A stretch of 64,000 bases of DNA from Cupriavidus cauae (GTDB lineage: Bacteria > Pseudomonadota > Gammaproteobacteria > Burkholderiales > Burkholderiaceae): NCBI RefSeq assembly GCF_008632125.1, contig NZ_VWRN01000034.1, positions 124,001 through 188,000 of the forward strand, given 5' to 3'. Under the pieces are notes generated by a model. That model did not search any database. It saw only the letters and a list, made by a program, of their open reading frames with translations, and was not told the DNA's origin. Position numbers and translations under genes: made by a program. Each line of letters starts with the position of its first letter. Position 1 is the first letter of the stretch. Shown here in pieces: positions 37,548 to 46,463 of this stretch.

Positions 37548-37580
37548 AAAAAGCCCCGTCCATGCAGGCATGGCGGGGCT
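37546..37580 (-). terminator. Terminator of the livHMGF operon
   Basis: AGCCCCG-t-CCATG (37552-37564) pairs with CATGG-CGGGGCT (37569-37580) with one bulge. Read leftward it is followed by a seven-T run (A-run 37546-37552). It overlaps the end of the DUF4440 gene. Confidence 0.82.
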
Positions 37581-37590
37581 GGCGACTGCA

Positions 37591-37614
37591 CGGCGGCCCT
37601 TCGGCCGCCGTTTT
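37591..37614 (+). terminator. Terminator of the DUF4440 gene
   Basis: CGGCGGCC (37591-37598) pairs with GGCCGCCG (37603-37610), loop CTTC, then TTTT. Confidence 0.7.
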
Positions 37615-37629
37615 CCTATCGCGACAGGC

Positions 37630-38346
37630 TCATTCCCCCAGATACGCGGCGCGTACCTTCGGGTCGTCGAGCATGTCGGCGGCATTGCCGCTCATCGTGA
37701 TCAGGCCGGACTCCATCACATAGCCGCGGTTGGCGGCCTGCAGCGCGAGGCGGGCGTTCTGCTCGACCAGCAGCACGGTGACGCCCTGGCCGGAGATATC
37801 GCGCACGACCTCGAAGATCTTCTCGACCATGATCGGCGACAGGCCCATCGACGGTTCGTCCAGCAGCAGCAGGCGCGGCTGGCTCATCAGCGCGCGCGCC
37901 ATGGCCAGCATCTGCTGCTCGCCGCCGGACATGGTGCCGGCCAGCTGGTTGGCGCGTTCCTTCAGCCGCGGGAAGATGCCGAACATGCGGTCGATGTCGT
38001 CCTTGATGCCGGCCTCGTCCTTGCGCGTGAAGGCGCCCATCAGCAGGTTCTCGGTGATGGTCATGCGCGCGAACACGCCGCGGCCTTCCGGCACCATCGC
38101 CAGGCCCTGCTTCAGCAGCTCGTAGCTCGGCACGCCCTTGATCGAGCGGCCCAGATATTCGACCTCCCCGCCGGCCCAGGGCTGCAGGCCGGTGATCGCC
38201 TTCATCGTGGTGGTCTTGCCGGCGCCATTGGCGCCGATCAGCGTCACCAGCTCGCCGTCGCGGATTTCCAGGTCGATGCCCTTGACGGCCTGGATGCCGC
38301 CGTACGCGACCTTCAGGCCGGCGATCTTCAGTAGTGTGTCTTTCAT
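37630..38346 (-). CDS. livF: Branched-chain amino-acid ABC transporter ATPase LivF
   Basis: 238 residues. Walker A GANGAGKTT, signature MSGGEQQMLAMARALM, Walker B LLLLDEPSMGLSP. The short length and KVAYGGIQAVKGID opening are LivF-like. It pairs with LivG to power the LivHM channel. Distal gene of the liv set, 13 nt after livG. Confidence 0.95.
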   Translation of the reverse strand: MKDTLLKIAGLKVAYGGIQAVKGIDLEIRDGELVTLIGANGAGKTTTMKAITGLQPWAGGEVEYLGRSIKGVPSYELLKQGLAMVPEGRGVFARMTITENLLMGAFTRKDEAGIKDDIDRMFGIFPRLKERANQLAGTMSGGEQQMLAMARALMSQPRLLLLDEPSMGLSPIMVEKIFEVVRDISGQGVTVLLVEQNARLALQAANRGYVMESGLITMSGNAADMLDDPKVRAAYLGE

Positions 38347-38359
38347 GTGCGGCTCCCCG

Positions 38360-39136
38360 TCAGTGGGCCGAAGTGCCGAGGTAGGCCTCGATCACCGCCG
38401 GGTTGTTCTGGACATCGTACGGCAGGCCCTGCGCGATGACCTTGCCGTAGTCGAGCACGGTCATGCGGTCGCACAGGCCCATCACCAGCTTCACGTCGTG
38501 CTCGATCAGCAGGATGGTCCGGCCATCGCTGCGGATCTTGTCGAGCAGGCCGCGCAGCTCGACCTTCTCGGTCGCGTTCATGCCGGCAGCGGGCTCGTCC
38601 AGCGCCAGCAGCTTGGGCTCGGTCGCCAGCGCGCGGGCGATCTCGAGACGGCGCTGGTGGCCGTACGACAGATTGCGCGAGGTGAAGTTGGCGTACTTGC
38701 CGATGCCGACGTACTCGAGCAGGTCATGCGCCATGTCCTCGACGCCCTCTTCTTCCTTGCGCACCGCCGGCGGACGGAAGATCGCGCCGATCACGCCGGC
38801 CTTGGTCCGCACGTGGCGGCCGACCATCACGTTCTCGAGCGCCGTCATGTCGCCGAACAGGCGGATGTTCTGGAAGGTGCGGGCGATGCCGGCCTTGGCC
38901 ACTTCATGCACCGCGGTCGGCTGATAGGGCTTGCCGTCCAGCACGAACTCGCCGGAATCGGGGGTGTAGAGCCCGGTGATCACGTTGAAGAAGGTGGTCT
39001 TGCCGGCGCCGTTCGGGCCGATCAGGCCGTAGATCTCGCCGGACCGGATCTCCAGGCCCACATCCGACAGCGCCTGCAGGCCGCCGAAGCGCTTGTTCAC
39101 TCCCTTGACGGACAGGAGGATGTTTTCGTTGCTCAT
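38360..39136 (-). CDS. livG: Branched-chain amino-acid ABC transporter ATPase LivG
   Basis: 258 residues from ATG 39136 (MSNENILLSV), chosen because GGGAGG stands 7 nt before it. A GTG six codons upstream is less likely. Walker A GPNGAGKTT, signature LSYGHQRRLEIARAL, Walker B LLALDEPAAGMN, switch His in IEHDVKLVM. The C-terminal MTVLDYGKVIAQG is typical of LivG. Confidence 0.95.
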   Translation of the reverse strand: MSNENILLSVKGVNKRFGGLQALSDVGLEIRSGEIYGLIGPNGAGKTTFFNVITGLYTPDSGEFVLDGKPYQPTAVHEVAKAGIARTFQNIRLFGDMTALENVMVGRHVRTKAGVIGAIFRPPAVRKEEEGVEDMAHDLLEYVGIGKYANFTSRNLSYGHQRRLEIARALATEPKLLALDEPAAGMNATEKVELRGLLDKIRSDGRTILLIEHDVKLVMGLCDRMTVLDYGKVIAQGLPYDVQNNPAVIEAYLGTSAH

Positions 39137-39150
39137 CAGGTCCTCCCGCT

Positions 39151-40308
39151 TCACAGACGTCCAACGCTACCGGGGCGGCGAATCACCGGCCGGTCTTCCT
39201 TGCGCGGCGACGGCCACAGGCCCGCCGGGCGATACAGCATCACGCCGACCAGCGCCAGGCCGAACAGCAGCTGACGCAGCACCTCGGCGTCGACGATCAC
39301 ATGGCCGAACAGCATGTTCTGCACCGGCTCGGCCACCACGCGCAGCAGCTCCTGGAAGCCGATCAGCAGGATGCCGCCCAGGATCACGCCCGGGATATGG
39401 CCCATGCCGCCGAGCACCACGATCGCCAGCACATAGATCGATTCCCACAGCGTGAACGATTCCGGCGAGACGAAGCCCTGGAAGGCGCCGAACACCGCGC
39501 CCGAGACACCGCCGAACGACGCGCCCATGGCGAAGGCCAGCAGCTTGATGTTGCGGGTGTTGATGCCCATCGCCTTGGCCGCGATCTCGTCCTCGCGGAT
39601 CGCCACCCAGGCGCGGCCGATGCGCGAGTTCTGCAGTCGCAGCGAGACGAACACGATCGCCACGACCAGCAGGATCAGCAGGTAGTAGTACATGAACACC
39701 GGCGTGAATTTCAGGCCGAAGAACTCGTGCGTCTTGGAGAAGTTGAAGCCGAAGATGGTGATCGGATCGACCGCGGTGATGCCCTTGGGACCGTTGGTGA
39801 TGTTGACCGGCCGGTCCAGGTTGTTCATGAAGATGCGGATGATCTCGCCGAAGCCGAGCGTGACGATCGCCAGATAGTCGCCGCGCAGCTTCAGCGTCGG
39901 CGCACCGAGCAGCACGCCGAAGATGCCCGCCACCAATGCCGCCAATGGCAGCACCCACCAGACGCTGACATGGAAGCCGTTGGGGAACAGCTGCGCGATG
40001 GTCTCGAACTGGTTGGCCAGATGCGGCGACCCGAGCAGCGCCATCAGATAGGCGCCCACCGCATAGAAGGCGATGTAGCCCAGGTCCAGCAGGCCGGCGA
40101 AGCCGACCACGATGTTCAGGCCCAGCGCCAGCATGATGTACAGCAGCGCGAAGTCGAGCACGCGCACCCAGTAGTTGCCGCCCAGGAACTGCACGGCGAA
40201 CGGCGCGCACAGGCCGATCACCAGGAAGGCCGCCAGCGCGAACATGGTCTTGGCCGGCGTCTTGGTCAGCGGCGCGGCCTGCGCCGTCGTAGAAATCGGA
40301 GTGTTCAT
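39151..40308 (-). CDS. livM: Branched-chain amino-acid ABC transporter permease LivM
   Basis: 385 residues from ATG 40308 (MNTPISTTAQ), with AAGGGG upstream. About nine or ten membrane helices. Family text includes LALGLNIVVGFAGLLDLGYI, APTLKLRGDYLAIVTLGFGE and GRAWVAIREDEIAAKAMGIN, the coupling loop contacting the ATPases. It forms the channel with LivH. Confidence 0.95.
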   Translation of the reverse strand: MNTPISTTAQAAPLTKTPAKTMFALAAFLVIGLCAPFAVQFLGGNYWVRVLDFALLYIMLALGLNIVVGFAGLLDLGYIAFYAVGAYLMALLGSPHLANQFETIAQLFPNGFHVSVWWVLPLAALVAGIFGVLLGAPTLKLRGDYLAIVTLGFGEIIRIFMNNLDRPVNITNGPKGITAVDPITIFGFNFSKTHEFFGLKFTPVFMYYYLLILLVVAIVFVSLRLQNSRIGRAWVAIREDEIAAKAMGINTRNIKLLAFAMGASFGGVSGAVFGAFQGFVSPESFTLWESIYVLAIVVLGGMGHIPGVILGGILLIGFQELLRVVAEPVQNMLFGHVIVDAEVLRQLLFGLALVGVMLYRPAGLWPSPRKEDRPVIRRPGSVGRL

Positions 40309-40321
40309 CGTTGCGATCCCC

Positions 40322-41257
40322 TTACGCCCGGTCGGCCACACGTTCGCCCATGATGCCGGACGGACGGAACACCAGCACGGTGATCAGCACGATGAAGGCA
40401 AACACGTCCTGGTAGTTCGAGCCGAACACGCCGTTGGTCAGGTCGCCGATATAGCCGGCGCCCAGCGCCTCGATCAGGCCCAGCAGCATGCCGCCGACCA
40501 TCGCGCCGGCGAGGTTGCCGATGCCGCCGAGCACGGCCGCGGTAAACGCCTTCAGGCCGGGGATGAAGCCCATGTAGAAGTGCGCGTTGCCATAGTTGGT
40601 CGCCATCATCACGCCGGCCAGCGCAGCCAGGGTCGCGCCGATCATGAAGGTGGCCGAGATCACGAAGTTCGGGTTCACGCCCATCAGGCCCGCCACGCGC
40701 TGATTCTCGGCGGTGGCGCGCATCGCGCGGCCGAGCTTGGTGCGGTTGACCAGCGTCAGCAGCCCGGCCATCACCATCACGGCCATGCCGATGATGACCA
40801 TCTCCTTGCCGGTGATGGTGGCCCCGGTGTTGCCGATATCGATCGGGCTCGAGGGCAGCAGCTGCGGGAAGGTCAGCGGATTGCGCGACCAGATCATCAT
40901 CGCGATGGTCTGCAGCATGATGGAGACGCCGATCGCGGTGATCAGCGGAGCCAGCCGGGGCGCGTTGCGCAGCGGCCGGTAGGCAATCCGTTCGATCGAA
41001 TAGGACAGCATCGCGCAGACCGGCATCGCGATCAGCGTGGCGATCACCAGCGTCAGCCATTCCGGCAGGCCGGGGGCGAATTGCTGGAGTGCGAGAATTG
41101 CCGACAGTGCGGTCAGCGCGCCGATCATCAGCACATCGCCGTGGGCGAAGTTGATGATCCCGAGAATGCCGTAGACCATGGTGTAGCCGAGTGCAATCAG
41201 CGCATAGATGCTGCCGAGCACCAGACCATTCACGATCTGCTGGATAAGGATATCCAT
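40322..41257 (-). CDS. livH: Branched-chain amino-acid ABC transporter permease LivH
   Basis: 311 residues, about eight hydrophobic segments. MDILIQQIVNGLVLGSIYAL and YTMVYGILGIINFAHGDV are LivH signatures, with a coupling loop around TKLGRAMRATAENQRVAGLM. First of the four genes livH-livM-livG-livF, which follow the binding-protein gene after a terminator. Confidence 0.95.
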   Translation of the reverse strand: MDILIQQIVNGLVLGSIYALIALGYTMVYGILGIINFAHGDVLMIGALTALSAILALQQFAPGLPEWLTLVIATLIAMPVCAMLSYSIERIAYRPLRNAPRLAPLITAIGVSIMLQTIAMMIWSRNPLTFPQLLPSSPIDIGNTGATITGKEMVIIGMAVMVMAGLLTLVNRTKLGRAMRATAENQRVAGLMGVNPNFVISATFMIGATLAALAGVMMATNYGNAHFYMGFIPGLKAFTAAVLGGIGNLAGAMVGGMLLGLIEALGAGYIGDLTNGVFGSNYQDVFAFIVLITVLVFRPSGIMGERVADRA

Positions 41258-41420
41258 GAATACTCCTGGCTTGCCGCCCGCACTTCCGGCATGGATGGAT
41301 GCCGACCGGGCAGCGGGGTGTGAGTGGTTTGGTAAGTGGTTATGTGCTGGTAAGCGGGTAAAGCAACGGCCTGCCGCGTTCCACCCATGGTAAGGGCGCT
41401 GTCACAAAAGGCGAGGCTAA

Positions 41421-41458
41421 AAAGAACGGCACCGCAAAGTACTCACGGTGCCGTTCGG
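41421..41458 (-). terminator. Terminator between the binding-protein gene and livH
   Basis: GAACGGCACCG (41426-41436) pairs with CGGTGCCGTTC (41448-41458), an 11-bp stem. Read leftward it ends in TTTTT (41425-41421). It probably limits read-through, so the binding protein is made in excess over the channel. Confidence 0.85.
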
Positions 41459-41477
41459 AGGACCGGGTAGGTCCGAA

Positions 41478-42674
41478 TTACATCTTCACGACGTCAAGCA
41501 CGGACTTCTTCTTGTCCTTGTAGTCGTACAGCGTGATGGTGCCTTCCTTCATGTCGCCCTTCTCGTCGAAGGCGATGTTGCCGATCACGCCCTGGTAGTT
41601 GGTCTTGGGCATCTCCGCCAGGATCGCCGCGGGCTCGGTCGAGCCGGCGCGCTTCATCGCATCGACGATCACCATCACGGCGTCGTAGGTGAACGGCGCG
41701 TAGATCTGCACCGGTGCGTTGAAACGTTCCTGGTAGCGCTTCTGGAACTCGGCGCCCTTCTCCATCTTGGACAACGCCAGGCCGGCCTCCGAGCAGATGA
41801 TGTTGCTGACCGCATCGCCCGCCAGTTCCGCCACCTTGTCGGTACAGACGCCGTCGCCGCCGACGATCTTGGCCGGGATGCCGAGTTCCTTGGCCTGCTT
41901 GGCGAACGGGCCGCCGGTGGCGTCCATGCCGCCGTACATGATGACGTCCGGCTTCTTGCCCTTGATCTTGGTCAGGATGGCCTTGAAGTCGGTGGCCTTG
42001 TCGTTGGTGGCCTCGCGCGCCACGATGTTGACGCCGGCGGCCTTGGCGGTCTTCTCGAACTCGTCGGCCAGGCCCTTGCCGTAGGCGGTGGCGTCGTCGA
42101 CGATCGCCACGCTCTTGGCGTTCAGGCTCTTGGCGGCGTAGTTGGCCAGGGCCGGGCCCTGCTGGGCATCGGTGGCCACCACGCGGAAGGTCGTCTTGAA
42201 GCCCTGCTTGGTGTAGTCGGGGTTGGTCGAGGACGGCGAGATCTGCACGATGCCCGCATCGCTATAGATCTTGGAGGCAGGAATCGACACGCCCGAGTTC
42301 AGGTGGCCGACCACGGCGACGACCTTCTCGTCGACCAGCTTCTGGGCCACCGAGGTGCCGGTCTTCGGATCGGCCGCGTCGTCTTCGCCGACCAGTTCCA
42401 GGCGGACCTTCTTGCCGCCCAGTTCCAGACCGGCCTTGTTGACCTCTTCGACGGCCAGGCGCGCGCCGTTCTCGTTGTCCTTGCCAAGGTGGGCGATCCC
42501 ACCGGTCAGCGGCGCCGCATGGCCGATCTTTACCACCACCTCGCCGCCAGCCGGTGCCGCCGCGGCAGGTGCCGAGGCCGTCGCACCGGGCGCCGCCTCT
42601 TCCTTCTTGCCGCAGGCAGTAACCAGTGCCACTGCCGCTGCGATCGGCAGAATCTTGGCCAACGTGATTTGCAT
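41478..42674 (-). CDS. livK: Branched-chain amino-acid ABC transporter substrate-binding protein
   Basis: 398 residues from ATG 42674 (MQITLAKILP). The signal peptide contains a possible lipobox (VTAC, Cys near 21) followed by an Ala/Pro linker, so it may be a lipoprotein, unlike soluble E. coli LivK. Mature family text is VVVKIGHAAPLTGGIAHLGK, VGHLNSGVSIPASKIY and ISPSSTNPDYTKQGF. It binds Leu/Ile/Val-type amino acids and hands them to LivHMGF. Confidence 0.92.
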   Translation of the reverse strand: MQITLAKILPIAAAVALVTACGKKEEAAPGATASAPAAAAPAGGEVVVKIGHAAPLTGGIAHLGKDNENGARLAVEEVNKAGLELGGKKVRLELVGEDDAADPKTGTSVAQKLVDEKVVAVVGHLNSGVSIPASKIYSDAGIVQISPSSTNPDYTKQGFKTTFRVVATDAQQGPALANYAAKSLNAKSVAIVDDATAYGKGLADEFEKTAKAAGVNIVAREATNDKATDFKAILTKIKGKKPDVIMYGGMDATGGPFAKQAKELGIPAKIVGGDGVCTDKVAELAGDAVSNIICSEAGLALSKMEKGAEFQKRYQERFNAPVQIYAPFTYDAVMVIVDAMKRAGSTEPAAILAEMPKTNYQGVIGNIAFDEKGDMKEGTITLYDYKDKKKSVLDVVKM

Positions 42675-42749
42675 GAGTGATCTCCTAGGATTCACAAGAT
42701 CAGGGTTACGCAACGCCTCCCGTCCGTTTCCCTGCACCGCCTTGGTTTA

Positions 42750-42798
42750 GTTTCAATTTGAAACGCGCGCATTGTATCCCCTTTTTTTGCGGATGCAA
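42750..42798 (-). promoter_or_regulatory. livK promoter with an operator at the transcription start
   Basis: Leftward -35 TTGCAT (42798-42793), 16 nt, -10 TACAAT (42776-42771). The predicted start near 42764 coincides with a perfect palindrome GTTTCAA-T-TTGAAAC (42750-42764), a likely repressor site. The regulator is not identified. Confidence 0.55.
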
Positions 42799-43223
42799 TA
42801 CGCGACGCAACAACCTGAGCCTTTTACCCTTCTATTGAGCTAGGTAATTTCCCCAATGCCGTCATTGGGGCAATTCCCATTCACAACAGGGGCTCTTTGA
42901 GATACCTAACAAGATCCGTGCCCGCCACGTCACCAGGCGGCCTTCCGGACGTTCCAGCGTGGCTGACAAGGCACCTATCTTTATAGATATTAATTAGGCA
43001 TTTCATAAAAGAAATATGCACCAATTTAGAATGTCGGCAATCCGCGTTCGCACCAATCGAGGGAAAACCCGTATTTAGGGGAATTACCCTAAAGTCCTTC
43101 GCAAAAGACGCGCCTTGTGCCGAGCCAATATATCGTTGTGACGATTAAGTTTCTTTCGGCGGAAGCACGACACTCGGCATGGCGCGGTGCAATGGCGCGA
43201 AAACACGCCGGCCAAAACGACAA

Positions 43224-43244
43224 CGCCCCGCTCGAGGCGGGGCG
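43224..43244 (-). terminator. Terminator of ispH
   Basis: CGCCCCGC (43224-43231) pairs with GCGGGGCG (43237-43244), loop TCGAG. Read leftward the stem is followed by a broken T-run (TTGTCGTTTT). Confidence 0.7.
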
Positions 43245-43273
43245 CTGCTAAAAACCGGGAAGGTCCGCGGGAC

Positions 43274-44233
43274 TCAGGCGGCGGTCGCCTGCAGGCCCTT
43301 GGGCAGGGGGAACGACATGTTTTCCTCGATGCCCTCCAGCGGACGCACCTGCCGCGCGCCGAGCGCGCGCAGCCGGTCGACGATCGACTGGGCCAGCGCC
43401 TCCGGCGCCGAAGCGCCGGCGGTCAGCCCGATGCGGCGCTTGCCGGCGATCCATTCGGGACGGACCTGTTCCGGCGCATCGACCATATAGGCAGGCACGC
43501 CGAGCCGCTCGGCCAGTTCGCGCAGGCGGTTCGAGTTGGAGCTGTTGGGACTGCCGACCACGATCACCACGTCGACCTGCGGCGCCATGAACTTGACGGC
43601 GTCCTGGCGGTTCTGCGTTGCATAGCAGATGTCCTGCTTCTTCGGCTCGCGGATTTCCGGGAAGCGTGCCTTCAGCGCGGCGACGATCTCCTCGGTCTCG
43701 TCGACCGACAGCGTGGTCTGCGTGACATAGGCCAGCCGCGTGGGATCGGCGACCTGCAGGGTCTGCACGTCGGCCGGCGACTCGACCAGCAGCATGCCGC
43801 CGTCTGCCTGGCCCATCGTGCCCTCGACCTCGGGGTGGCCGCGATGGCCGATCATCACGATCTCGCAGCCTTCGGCGCGCATCTTGCCGACCTCGACATG
43901 CACCTTGGTCACCAGCGGACAGGTCGCGTCGAAGACGTTCAGGCCGCGCGCCTGCGCCTCGGCGCGGACGCTGCGCGACACGCCGTGGGCGCTGAAGATC
44001 ACGGTCGCGCCGGCCGGCACCTCGTCGAGGTCCTGCACGAAGACGGCGCCCTTGCGGCGCAGATCGGCCACGACATAGGCGTTGTGCACGATTTCATGGC
44101 GCACGTAGATCGGCGCGCCAAAGCGCTGGAGCGCGCGCTCCACGATCTCGATCGCGCGATCGACCCCGGCGCAGAAGCCGCGCGGCTGGGCCAGCAGGAT
44201 CTCGGCGTCGGGGGCGGGAGTCATTTCGGACAT
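43274..44233 (-). CDS. ispH: 4-hydroxy-3-methylbut-2-enyl diphosphate reductase
   Basis: 319 residues. The three iron-sulfur cysteines are in [13 protein letters not shown] (Cys21), [11 protein letters not shown] and [15 protein letters not shown] and FSAHGVS carry the substrate-binding His residues. It reduces HMBPP to isopentenyl and dimethylallyl diphosphate, the last step of the MEP pathway. It follows the FKBP gene by 48 nt, a pairing conserved in proteobacteria. Confidence 0.97.
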   Translation of the reverse strand: MSEMTPAPDAEILLAQPRGFCAGVDRAIEIVERALQRFGAPIYVRHEIVHNAYVVADLRRKGAVFVQDLDEVPAGATVIFSAHGVSRSVRAEAQARGLNVFDATCPLVTKVHVEVGKMRAEGCEIVMIGHRGHPEVEGTMGQADGGMLLVESPADVQTLQVADPTRLAYVTQTTLSVDETEEIVAALKARFPEIREPKKQDICYATQNRQDAVKFMAPQVDVVIVVGSPNSSNSNRLRELAERLGVPAYMVDAPEQVRPEWIAGKRRIGLTAGASAPEALAQSIVDRLRALGARQVRPLEGIEENMSFPLPKGLQATAA

Positions 44234-44281
44234 GCGGGGAGGTAGCTGCGCTCCGGCTGCCGAGGCGGCCGGAGCAGGTCG

Positions 44282-44767
44282 TCAGAGGATGCCGATCAGC
44301 TGGACGTCGAACAGGATGGTCTGTCCGGCCAGCGGATGATTGAAGTCGAACAGCGCCGAGGTCTCGCCGATTTCCTTGAGGACGCCGGCATATTTGCCGC
44401 CGCCGGGCGCGTTGAACTCGACCAGGTCACCCGGGCTGTAGTCCTCTTCGAACGAGCTGTTCTCGCGCAGCGTGGCCAGCGACACGCGCTGCAGCAGCTC
44501 GGGATTGCGCGGCCCGAAGGCGTGCTCCGGCGCCAGACGGTAGCTGGTGCGCTCGCCCTCGGCCATGCCGAGCAGCGCCTGTTCCAGCGTGGGCGCGAAC
44601 TGGCCCTGCCCCAGCAGCAGCGTGGCGGGCTTGTCGTCGAAGGTGCTGACGACCTCGGTACCGTTCTCCAGCGAGATGCGGTAATGCAAGGTCAGGAAGG
44701 AATCGGCCTGCACGGTCTTGCGCGCGGTGGCGCCGCCGGAGTCCGACGCAAAAGTTTGCGAATTCAT
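44282..44767 (-). CDS. fkpB: FKBP-type peptidyl-prolyl isomerase (SlpA/FkpB-like)
   Basis: 161 residues. The FKBP core has [39 protein letters not shown] and [20 protein letters not shown]. The inserted flap domain between them is typical of SlyD/SlpA chaperone-isomerases, but the SlyD His-rich tail is absent. It is a cytoplasmic folding helper. Upstream neighbour of ispH; divergent from radC. Confidence 0.92.
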   Translation of the reverse strand: MNSQTFASDSGGATARKTVQADSFLTLHYRISLENGTEVVSTFDDKPATLLLGQGQFAPTLEQALLGMAEGERTSYRLAPEHAFGPRNPELLQRVSLATLRENSSFEEDYSPGDLVEFNAPGGGKYAGVLKEIGETSALFDFNHPLAGQTILFDVQLIGIL

Positions 44768-44876
44768 GAATGCTCAACCAGTCGAGAACCCGTATTGTAA
44801 GCGACTGGACCCGGCGCCGCCGATCACGGCCACGGGCCCGCCCCGCCCGCCGACGCGCTTCCCGAACGAGACCGCC

Positions 44877-45551
44877 ATGCCCATCCCCGATTGGCCCGCC
44901 AGCGAACGTCCTCGCGAAAAGCTGCTGCAAGCCGGTGCCGCCTCGTTGTCCGACGCCGAACTGCTCGCGGTATTCCTGCGCGTCGGCGTGCCGGGCAAGA
45001 GCGCAGTCGATGTGGCGCGCGAGCTGATCGCGGCATTCGGCTCGCTGACCGGGCTGCTCGCCGCCAGCCAGACCGAACTGAGTCGGGTGCGCGGCGTCGG
45101 CACCGCCAAGTACGTGCAGCTGCAGGCGGTGGTCGAGTTGACGCGGCGGGCGTTGGCCGAGCAGCTGGCGATGGCGCCGGGCCTGGAGTCGCCGCAGGCC
45201 GTACGGGACTACCTGCGGTTGTCGCTGGCGCAGCGGCCTTACGAGGTGTTCCTGTGCCTGTTCCTGGATGCGCGCAACCGGCTGCTGGCCGCCGAGGAGC
45301 TGTTCCGCGGCACGCTGACGCAAACCAGCGTCTACCCGCGCGAGGTGGCCAGGCAGGCGTTGGCGCATAATGCGGCCGCGGTGATCGTCGCCCACAACCA
45401 CCCGTCGGGCAATCCGGCGCCGAGTCCCGCGGACCTGGCGATGACCAAGGCGCTGGCGCATTCGCTGGCGCTGATCGACGTCCATGTGCTCGACCACTTC
45501 ATCGTCGCCGGCAATACGACCTACTCGCTGGCCGAGCACCGGCAACTGTGA
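44877..45551 (+). CDS. radC: RadC-family JAMM/MPN+ protein
   Basis: 224 residues from ATG 44877 ([17 protein letters not shown]), the canonical family start. An upstream in-frame ATG at 44766 would overlap the fkpB start and adds unrelated sequence. The helix-hairpin-helix [17 protein letters not shown] is followed by the metalloprotease-like motif [20 protein letters not shown]. The historic DNA-repair role is doubtful; the biochemical function of RadC is not settled. Confidence 0.95.
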   Translation: MPIPDWPASERPREKLLQAGAASLSDAELLAVFLRVGVPGKSAVDVARELIAAFGSLTGLLAASQTELSRVRGVGTAKYVQLQAVVELTRRALAEQLAMAPGLESPQAVRDYLRLSLAQRPYEVFLCLFLDARNRLLAAEELFRGTLTQTSVYPREVARQALAHNAAAVIVAHNHPSGNPAPSPADLAMTKALAHSLALIDVHVLDHFIVAGNTTYSLAEHRQL

Positions 45552-45598
45552 CGCCAAAGGCACGGGCGCGTCGCCGTGGCGACAACACACAGAAGGCA

Positions 45599-45628
45599 TT
45601 GATCGGCGGAGGGATTTCGGTCTATAAT
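45599..45628 (+). promoter_or_regulatory. rpmB-rpmG promoter
   Basis: TTGATC (45599-45604), 18 nt, TATAAT (45623-45628). The rpmB ATG lies about 95 nt past the predicted start, leaving room for a regulated leader. Confidence 0.6.
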
Positions 45629-45729
45629 GCCCGTTTTGCTGAAGTCTTAACCGCTGCAGTCCGGGCCCGCGCGCCTTTTGTTGATCTGTTGCGAACATTG
45701 TCCACGAATAGAAGATTTAGGAGTGCTTC

Positions 45730-45963
45730 ATGGCACGCGTCTGTCAAGTGACCGGGAAAGCGCCGATGGTCGGCAACAACGTTTCCCACGCAAACAACAA
45801 GACCAAGCGCCGTTTTCTGCCCAACCTGCAGAACCGTCGTTTCTTTGTTGAATCGGAAAACCGCTGGGTGAGCCTGCGCGTCTCGAACGCCGGTCTGCGC
45901 CTGATCGACAAGAAAGGCATCGACTCCGTGCTCGCCGACCTGCGCGCACGCGGCGAAGTCTAA
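45730..45963 (+). CDS. rpmB: 50S ribosomal protein L28
   Basis: 77 residues, full length. It starts [20 protein letters not shown] and continues [17 protein letters not shown], with [16 protein letters not shown] near the end. It keeps one Cys only, so it is not the zinc-binding form. A good ribosome site (TTAGGAG) is present, and rpmG follows 13 nt later. Confidence 0.98.
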   Translation: MARVCQVTGKAPMVGNNVSHANNKTKRRFLPNLQNRRFFVESENRWVSLRVSNAGLRLIDKKGIDSVLADLRARGEV

Positions 45964-45976
45964 TTAGGAGTTCATC

Positions 45977-46147
45977 ATGGCCAGCAAAGGCGGACGCGAC
46001 AAGATCAAACTGGAATCCACCGCGGGTACCGGTCACTTCTACACCACCGACAAGAACAAGCGCACCATGCCGGAAAAGATGTCGATCAAGAAATTTGATC
46101 CGGTCGCGCGCAAGCACGTCGAGTACAAGGAAACCAAGATCAAGTAA
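45977..46147 (+). CDS. rpmG: 50S ribosomal protein L33
   Basis: 56 residues, [20 protein letters not shown] through VEYKETKIK, with TTAGGAG upstream. No cysteines, so it is the zinc-independent type. Co-transcribed with rpmB, as in most proteobacteria. Confidence 0.98.
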   Translation: MASKGGRDKIKLESTAGTGHFYTTDKNKRTMPEKMSIKKFDPVARKHVEYKETKIK

Positions 46148-46169
46148 TTGATCCTGCGTTCCAGCGAAG

Positions 46170-46193
46170 AACCCCGCCATGGCGGGGTTTTTT
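46170..46193 (+). terminator. Terminator of rpmB-rpmG
   Basis: AACCCCGC (46170-46177) pairs with GCGGGGTT (46182-46189), loop CATG, then six T (46188-46193). Confidence 0.9.
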
Positions 46194-46230
46194 GTTGCCT
46201 GCTCGTCGCCGCTGCCCCGCTCCCCGACTC

Positions 46231-46302
46231 CCCGACTTCCCGACTTCCCGACTTCCCGACTTCCCGACTTCCCGACTTCCCGACTTCCCGACTTCCCGAC
46301 TT
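46231..46302. repeat. 8-bp tandem repeat, 9 perfect copies, upstream of nadB
   Basis: Nine perfect copies of CCCGACTT, flanked by imperfect units (46222-46230 and 46303-46311). It is strand-asymmetric (pyrimidine-rich on +), lies about 160 nt before nadB, and is a prime candidate for slipped-strand length change. Confidence 0.95.
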
Positions 46303-46463
46303 CCCCGACTTCCCCGCTCCCCCACTGCCGGCTCTGCCCAACATGCCGTGGGAGCCGCAGCACGCCGCGCCACCAGCAGGGGCAAGGCGCGGCGGCTTGA
46401 TCGGCGGTGTACACTTTCGAGCTTTCCCGCACCACCGGCGCCCTCGCCGCGCCACCACGCATC

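Larger units (their letters stand above)
42675..43273. other. 600-nt AT-rich non-coding region upstream of the liv binding protein
   Basis: No convincing gene. It holds the livK promoter/operator (42750-42798), a perfect hairpin CCCCAATG-CCGT-CATTGGGG (42851-42870), the ispH terminator (43224-43244), and two copies of a TAGG(G)TAATT(T)CCCC motif. One copy is at 42841-42854. The other, on the opposite strand, lies within the palindrome TTTAGGGGAATTACCCTAAA (43074-43093). The stretch 42970-43040 is strikingly AT-rich compared with the rest of the window. Confidence 0.6.

Noticed and set aside
43021-43180. Possible small gene or IS remnant in the AT-rich island
   Set aside because: No frame with a start, ribosome site and protein-like sequence, and no terminal inverted repeats or target duplication.
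46039-46458. Leftward frame encoding REVGKSGS repeats
   Set aside because: It merely translates the 8-bp array and runs antisense through rpmG and its terminator.
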